Assembly: GCA_049792815.1 (NCBI GenBank)
Contig: JBARBG010000154.1
Location: 1 to 32,253, forward strand
From: DAIDKA01 sp049792815
GTDB taxonomy: Bacteria; Pseudomonadota; Gammaproteobacteria; Steroidobacterales; Steroidobacteraceae
DNA length: 32,253 nucleotides
Direction: 5' to 3'
The notes under the pieces are model-generated. The model worked only from the letters and a program-made list of their open reading frames with translations, was not told where the DNA came from and searched no databases. Of the stretch, positions 27,937 to 32,253 are shown one piece after another (position 1 is the stretch's first letter; the number at the start of each line of letters is the position of its first letter). The position numbers and the translations under genes were made by a program.

Positions 27937-29425
27937 GCTGCGCGTCCCGATCGGCCAGGATCATCGGCCGTACATCCTTGCCCCGGGCGGTGAACCTGAC
28001 CCGGGTCAGGGTCAACCCGTCGAGGTGCCGTGCCCACAGTCCGTACGCCGGCACTGCACCTGCGATCATGTGCGCATCCGGATAGGCATCGCGCATTTCC
28101 GGCACGTCCTGCTGCTCAGGAACGGGCTGGTCGGTGGCGCCGACCTGCAGTGACACATCCCGCAGCGCCACGTCCGCAATGTGCTGGTCGGGCAGGCCCA
28201 TGAAGTAGGAGCCGCGCGCGCCATTGTCGGTGCCGCTGATGCGGTCGTAGACGATGCGGCGCAGGGTCCCGGGCCTGGGTCGCGCCTCTTCGGGACGAAC
28301 CCGACCGCGGTCCCCCAGCCGCAAAAAAAGCGGCGAGTCGGCGCGCGCAATCTCGATATCCCGGGCGTAGATATTCTCGGCGACTCCGCCGTCGACGATT
28401 TCCCAGGAAATCCCTGATTCGCAGCGGCGCCGGTTGATGGCCGGCATGTCCGCCGCGGGCCCTCCGAGCTGCAGCTTGCGCAACAGCACGTTGCGAAACT
28501 CGCTTTGCGAGTCGGTGCCGAGCTTGACCGCATTGGTGGTGCTGTAGATCCGGCAGTTCTCGACCAGCACCTCCTGCGTCGGGCGTTCCGCTGCGCCTTT
28601 GAAACACAGGCCATCATCTTCTGAATTGATCTGGCAGTTGCTCACGATGACGCGCCGACAGCCGTCGATGTCGCAGCCGTCATTGTTGAAGTTCGACTGA
28701 TTCTGCACCGTGAGGTTCTCGATGAGCAGATCCTCGCAATTGAGATAATTCTGCATCCAGCACGGCGAGTCCTTGAGGAAAAGGTCGCGAACATCAACTT
28801 GTTGGCAGTCGATGACCCGGATCAGGAAGGGGCGTCCGGGGGTCGCGCCGATGGTTTCGAGGCCGGGGAAATTCGCCTTGGTACCACGGCCGTCGATGGT
28901 GCCCGCGCCACACAGCGCGATGTTGCTGCACCCTTCGGCAAACACCAGCGATTGATTCATGCCCATGTTGCTGTCCATGACCGTGGGCCGCCTGGCGATC
29001 CGCGCCGGATAGTCCTTGAGGTCCAGGCTCGCCACAAGACGGGCGCCGCGTTGCACTTGCAACCGGATGTGACTGCGCAGCTCGAGCGTGCCGCTGACGT
29101 AGGTGCCCTGCGCCAGGAGCACCGTACCGCCACCCTTGCGCGCCAATGCGTCGATGGCCGCCTGGGTGGCATGGGTCGCGAGGGGCTGTCCGCTCACGTA
29201 GCCGAATTCCTCGGGTCGCGCCACCTGCTGCGGGCCGCTCCAGGGTTTCAGTCGGGCGCGAAGACGCACCGCCATGGCTGCAAGGTCCAAGCCCAGCCGG
29301 CTGGCCCAGTCCGGAAACCCAGCGCATTGCGCACCGGCCGCGAGCGCCGCGTGGCGTGCCATACCGCTGGCGCAGCCCAGCGCCAGCATTGCGGCCGCGA
29401 AGCGGCGGCGCGACACGCGACTCAC
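27920..29425 (-). CDS. Exported GH28 (polygalacturonase-type) glycoside hydrolase
   Basis: The protein (501 aa) has a Tat-like signal (VSRRRFAAAMLALG) and a right-handed parallel beta-helix. The GH28 acidic motifs are N-N-D (247-249) in FNNDGCDIDGC and DD (270-271) in NSEDDGLCFKG. The classical G-H-G and R-I-K motifs of fungal-type polygalacturonases are not seen; in the corresponding region is STTNAVKLGTDS (295-306), as in the bacterial GH28 branch with a GISWEIVDGG-type block. It probably acts on a uronate- or rhamnose-containing pectin chain. I start it at GTG 29425, which overlaps the uxaA TGA (GTGA); GTG 29446 is an alternative. Confidence 0.88.
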   Translation of the reverse strand: MSRVSRRRFAAAMLALGCASGMARHAALAAGAQCAGFPDWASRLGLDLAAMAVRLRARLKPWSGPQQVARPEEFGYVSGQPLATHATQAAIDALARKGGGTVLLAQGTYVSGTLELRSHIRLQVQRGARLVASLDLKDYPARIARRPTVMDSNMGMNQSLVFAEGCSNIALCGAGTIDGRGTKANFPGLETIGATPGRPFLIRVIDCQQVDVRDLFLKDSPCWMQNYLNCEDLLIENLTVQNQSNFNNDGCDIDGCRRVIVSNCQINSEDDGLCFKGAAERPTQEVLVENCRIYSTTNAVKLGTDSQSEFRNVLLRKLQLGGPAADMPAINRRRCESGISWEIVDGGVAENIYARDIEIARADSPLFLRLGDRGRVRPEEARPRPGTLRRIVYDRISGTDNGARGSYFMGLPDQHIADVALRDVSLQVGATDQPVPEQQDVPEMRDAYPDAHMIAGAVPAYGLWARHLDGLTLTRVRFTARGKDVRPMILADRDAQHVCIG

Positions 29426-30903
29426 AAAGTCACACCGCGCTTCCACAGTGCGATTTCGCGGGCACCGGCCTGCTCATGGCGGCACGGGCTTCCTGAGGCC
29501 ACGGCGACCATGAGGTCCAGCAGCTCTCCGATAAGCGCATTGCGATCTGCGCCCTCGATGAGCGGTCCCGCATCGAAGTCGACCCAGCGCGGCTTGCGCC
29601 GCGCCAGATCGGTATTGGAGGAGATTTTCAGGGTCGGCGCCGGAAACCCCAGCGGCGTTCCCCGACCGGTGGTGAACAGGACCATGACGGCGCCGGCCGC
29701 GATTAACGCGGTGGTGGACACTGCATCGTTGCCGGGCGATTCGAGGATCACCAGCCCCTTCTTCGAGGCGCGACCGCCGTAACGCAGGACCTGCACCACC
29801 TCGGCGTTGCCGCCCTTCTGCACCGCGCCCAGTGATTTTTCCTCGAGCGTGGTGATGCCACCTTGCCGGTTGCCGGGCGAGGGATTCTCAAACACCGGCA
29901 GTTGATGCGCCGCGAAGTAGTCCTTGAAATCGTTGATCAGCTGCACCAAGCCGGCAAAGGTCGATTCATCACGACAACGGGCCATGAGGGAGCGTTCGGC
30001 ACCGAACAGTTCGGGGATCTCGCTCAATATCGCCGTGCCGCCGCTGCCGGTCACGGCATCGCAGATGCTGCCCACCAGGGGGTTCGCGGTGAGGCCCGAG
30101 AAGGCATCCGAGCCACCGCATTTGAGGCCGATGACCAGATCCTTAAGATCGCATCGGGAGCGCTGATCGGCAGCCATCTTCGCTACGAGCGGCGCCAGCG
30201 CCTGAAGCCCCGCCTCGATCTCATCATCGACCGCCTGGGCATTGAAATACGCCAGGCGGTCCGCGCCGCGGCTGCCCAGTTCGGCGATCAGCGCGCTCAA
30301 CTGATTGTTCTCACAGCCCAGGCCCACCACCAGCACCGCGCCGGCATTGGGGTGCTGGGCCAGTGCCGCCAGCAGCTGCCGCGTTCCGCTTAAGTCATCC
30401 CCCAACTGCGAGCAGCCAAAGGGGTGCCCGAAGGCGAAGATTCCGTCCGTGCGGCCGGCAAACCTCGCCTGCGCCCGCTCGGCGATGCGGCGCACGGTCT
30501 CCGCCACGCAGCCGACGGTGCACAGTATCCATGCCTCGTTGCGTATTCCGACCTGCCCGTCGGCACGCCGATAGCCCATGAACTCGTGCCGCGGCGTGGC
30601 AACGGCAGCGCGCGCCGCGGGCTCGCGGTACGAGTACTGATCGTTCTGGGCAAGATCAGACTGCAGGTTGTGGGTGTGAACGTGCTCGCCGACATCGATT
30701 GCGCTGAGCACATGGCCAATGGCGTGGCCGTATTTCACCGCCACCTCGCCCGGCTGATGCGGCCGCAGGGCGATCTTGTGGCCCCGCGGCGTATCCGCAC
30801 GGATCTGAATGACGCGGCTGCCCAGGGGCACTTGTTCGCCAGCCAGCATATCGCGCAGGCAGACGGCGACCGTATCGGCTTCATGCACCTGCAGCAAACT
30901 CAC
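29422..30903 (-). CDS. uxaA: Altronate dehydratase, UxaA family
   Basis: UxaA dehydrates D-altronate to 2-keto-3-deoxygluconate in galacturonate catabolism. The 493-residue protein combines the small N-terminal SAF domain (about 1-95, with EHVHTHNL) with the large domain. Landmarks of the latter include ILCTVGCVAET, FGHPFGCSQLGDD, GLGCENNQLS, LKCGGSDAFSGLTANP and a GRGTPLGFPAPTLK block near the end. GTG 30903 is chosen because it overlaps the MFS stop as GTGA and begins the SAF domain; the long upstream extension lies inside the transporter gene. The closely related galactarate dehydratase is possible, but length and domain layout fit UxaA, and the transporter/GH28 context supports galacturonate. 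Confidence 0.9.
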   Translation of the reverse strand: MSLLQVHEADTVAVCLRDMLAGEQVPLGSRVIQIRADTPRGHKIALRPHQPGEVAVKYGHAIGHVLSAIDVGEHVHTHNLQSDLAQNDQYSYREPAARAAVATPRHEFMGYRRADGQVGIRNEAWILCTVGCVAETVRRIAERAQARFAGRTDGIFAFGHPFGCSQLGDDLSGTRQLLAALAQHPNAGAVLVVGLGCENNQLSALIAELGSRGADRLAYFNAQAVDDEIEAGLQALAPLVAKMAADQRSRCDLKDLVIGLKCGGSDAFSGLTANPLVGSICDAVTGSGGTAILSEIPELFGAERSLMARCRDESTFAGLVQLINDFKDYFAAHQLPVFENPSPGNRQGGITTLEEKSLGAVQKGGNAEVVQVLRYGGRASKKGLVILESPGNDAVSTTALIAAGAVMVLFTTGRGTPLGFPAPTLKISSNTDLARRKPRWVDFDAGPLIEGADRNALIGELLDLMVAVASGSPCRHEQAGAREIALWKRGVTL

Positions 30904-32174
30904 GCCCGCACTCCCGTGACGCGTTCCAGGCGTGGGCTCAGGATGTGTATGACCAGCAGTGCCATGAGATAAACCGAACCGGCGATGATGAACAGTATCC
31001 GATACGAACCCGTCGCCTGCAGGATCTGGCCGACGAACTTGGTAAAGAGCATGCCGCCAACCGCCCCCATCATGCCACCGATCCCGATCACCGAGCCCAC
31101 GGCCGAACGCGGCAACACGTCCGAGGGCAAGGTGTAGACATTCGCCGAGAAGGCCTGGTGGGCAGCCGCGGCCAGGCCTATCAGCAACACCGCCAGCCAC
31201 AGGTCCCGAGCCCCGGTGACCCATAGCACGGGCAGGACCAGCAGCGCGCACATCAACATCGTGAGTTTGCGCGCCACATTCACGCCGACGCCGCGCTTCA
31301 ACATTGCCGAGGATGAAAATCCTCCCAGTACCGAGCCGACATCGGATATCAGATAGATCGCGATCAGGGGTGGCCCGAAACTACTCAGGTTGAGGTGGTA
31401 GGTCTTGTCGAGAAAATCCGGCAGCCAGAACAGGTAGAACCACCAGATCGGGTCGATCAGGAACCGGGCGAGCCCATAGGCCCATGTTTCCCTAAGGCCC
31501 AGCAGACGCCACCAGCGCACCGAGGTCACCGGATCCACCGGGTCCGATTCGATCAAAGCCAGCTCCGCGGCATTGACCCTGGGGTGGACCTGCGGCGGAC
31601 GGTACAGCGCCAACCAGGCGATCAGCCACAGCAGGCCAATCCCCCCGGTGATAAAAAACACGGAGCGCCAGCCCCAGGTTGCCGTCAGCACCGGCACGAT
31701 GGCCGGCGCGATGATGGCGCCAAGATTGGTCCCGGCGTTGAATATGCCGGCGGCGAGCGCCCGCTCGCGTTGTGGAAACCACTCCGCAATGGCCTTGAGG
31801 CTCGCGGGAAAAGCGCCCGATTCACCCAGGCCCAGGCCAACTCGCGCGAGAGTGAACTGCACGGTGGTGGCGGCGAGGCCCGCGGCCATGTGCGAAACAT
31901 TCCAGAGAATGAAGGCTACGGTATAGCCGGTTCTGGCGCCGAGCCGGTCAAGCACGCGGCCGAAGGTGACATAGCCTACCGCGTAAGCTGCCTGGAACCA
32001 GAAGACGATGTTCGCGTAGCCGACTTCGTCGAGCGCGAACTCGTGCTGCAGAGGGCTCTTCAGCAGCCCGATGGACTGGCGCTGGATGTAGTTGATGGCC
32101 ATCGCCGCGAGCAACAGCCCGCATATCACCCAGCGGTAATGGCTCGGCCTTGCTTGCTGTGGGTTAGGCAGCAC
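30900..32174 (-). CDS. MFS hexuronate-type transporter (ExuT-like, anion:cation symporter family)
   Basis: A 424-residue protein with about 12 hydrophobic segments in the inner membrane. Recognisable ACS-family features are NYIQRQSIGLLKSPLQ after the first helix, GRVLDRLGARTGY in the loop after helix 2, the RVGLGLGESGAFPASLKA block in helix 4 and FNAGTNLGAIIAP in helix 5. This pattern matches hexuronate (galacturonate/glucuronate) carriers such as ExuT. The start is GTG 32174; an in-frame stop lies just upstream, and no ATG precedes the first helix. It is first in the visible operon and overlaps uxaA by 4 bp. The substrate is inferred from family and context. Confidence 0.88.
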   Translation of the reverse strand: MLPNPQQARPSHYRWVICGLLLAAMAINYIQRQSIGLLKSPLQHEFALDEVGYANIVFWFQAAYAVGYVTFGRVLDRLGARTGYTVAFILWNVSHMAAGLAATTVQFTLARVGLGLGESGAFPASLKAIAEWFPQRERALAAGIFNAGTNLGAIIAPAIVPVLTATWGWRSVFFITGGIGLLWLIAWLALYRPPQVHPRVNAAELALIESDPVDPVTSVRWWRLLGLRETWAYGLARFLIDPIWWFYLFWLPDFLDKTYHLNLSSFGPPLIAIYLISDVGSVLGGFSSSAMLKRGVGVNVARKLTMLMCALLVLPVLWVTGARDLWLAVLLIGLAAAAHQAFSANVYTLPSDVLPRSAVGSVIGIGGMMGAVGGMLFTKFVGQILQATGSYRILFIIAGSVYLMALLVIHILSPRLERVTGVRA

Positions 32175-32178
32175 GGCG

Positions 32179-32253
32179 TTACGCGCAGCTCATTGCGACG
32201 AGCATCAGCATCGCAATGACGGTACGGGTCATTCGCGCTGGCCAGTGTGACGG
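32179..32253 (-). other. Open frame entering from the right edge (end of an upstream gene or small peptide)
   Basis: Twenty-four codons are open from the window edge to TAA 32181-32179, ending in MLMLVAMSCA. The stop lies 4 bp before the MFS GTG, consistent with an upstream gene in the same operon. Read alone from ATG 32232 it would be a 17-residue hydrophobic peptide. The frame is too short to identify. Confidence 0.25.

Overview
The window is a GC-rich (well over 60 % by eye) chromosomal segment of a gammaproteobacterium. The order secG-tpiA-glmM-folP-ftsH-rlmE-yhbY-greA-carB-carA-dapB-dnaJ-dnaK-grpE, followed by recN-fur-bamE-rnfH-ratA-smpB, is the arrangement I know from Pseudomonas. It differs by carrying hrcA and nadK between grpE and recN. 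An hrcA-grpE-dnaK-dnaJ block points to a Xanthomonadales/Nevskiales-like lineage rather than Pseudomonas or an enteric; this placement is inference.

Layout. (1) 1-6589 and 6586-17000: a nearly unbroken minus-strand housekeeping block. It covers the end of the heat-shock set (hrcA, grpE, dnaK, dnaJ), lysine/peptidoglycan precursor synthesis (dapB), carbamoyl phosphate synthesis (carA, carB), a transcript-cleavage factor (greA), rRNA methylation (rlmE), membrane proteolysis (ftsH), folate (folP), amino-sugar activation (glmM), glycolysis (tpiA) and protein export (secG, cut by the left edge). Only yhbY (5807-6112) points the other way. (2) 17116-21817: short head-to-head and tail-to-tail genes for NADP synthesis (nadK), recombinational repair (recN), iron control (fur), outer-membrane assembly (bamE), the rnfH/ratA pair and trans-translation (smpB). 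(3) 21822-24268: an outer-membrane DUF481 barrel and an exported GH37 trehalase, both on the minus strand, separate smpB from its partner RNA. (4) 24375-24728: the tmRNA gene ssrA, with a tag reading frame encoding ANDDNFALAA. (5) 24768-32174: a five-gene minus-strand operon for pectin/galacturonate use. It starts with a hexuronate-type MFS transporter, then altronate dehydratase, an exported GH28 enzyme, an exported GH43 enzyme and a Tat-exported clan GH-G-like hydrolase that I cannot assign to a substrate. Neighbours in this operon overlap or lie within about 10 bp.

How it works together. Regions 1-2 are core genes. Region 5 is an accessory catabolic unit: two or three exported glycosidases trim pectin-type side chains and uronate backbones, the transporter imports hexuronate, and UxaA dehydrates altronate; the isomerase and oxidoreductase steps would be outside the window.

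Regulatory highlights. There is a sigma70-type promoter, a 5'-terminal hairpin and an intrinsic-terminator-like hairpin in the 225-bp space upstream of carA. A sigma32-like promoter lies between grpE and dnaK. Several genes (yhbY, nadK, ratA, smpB) have a -10-like box so close to the start codon that their mRNAs may be leaderless. recN and fur coding sequences overlap tail to tail by 53 bp. I saw no CRISPR array, insertion sequence, integrase, rRNA or ordinary tRNA gene. No wholly new defence-like or otherwise unknown system was evident; the least-explained items are the Tat-exported hydrolase and the carA leader.
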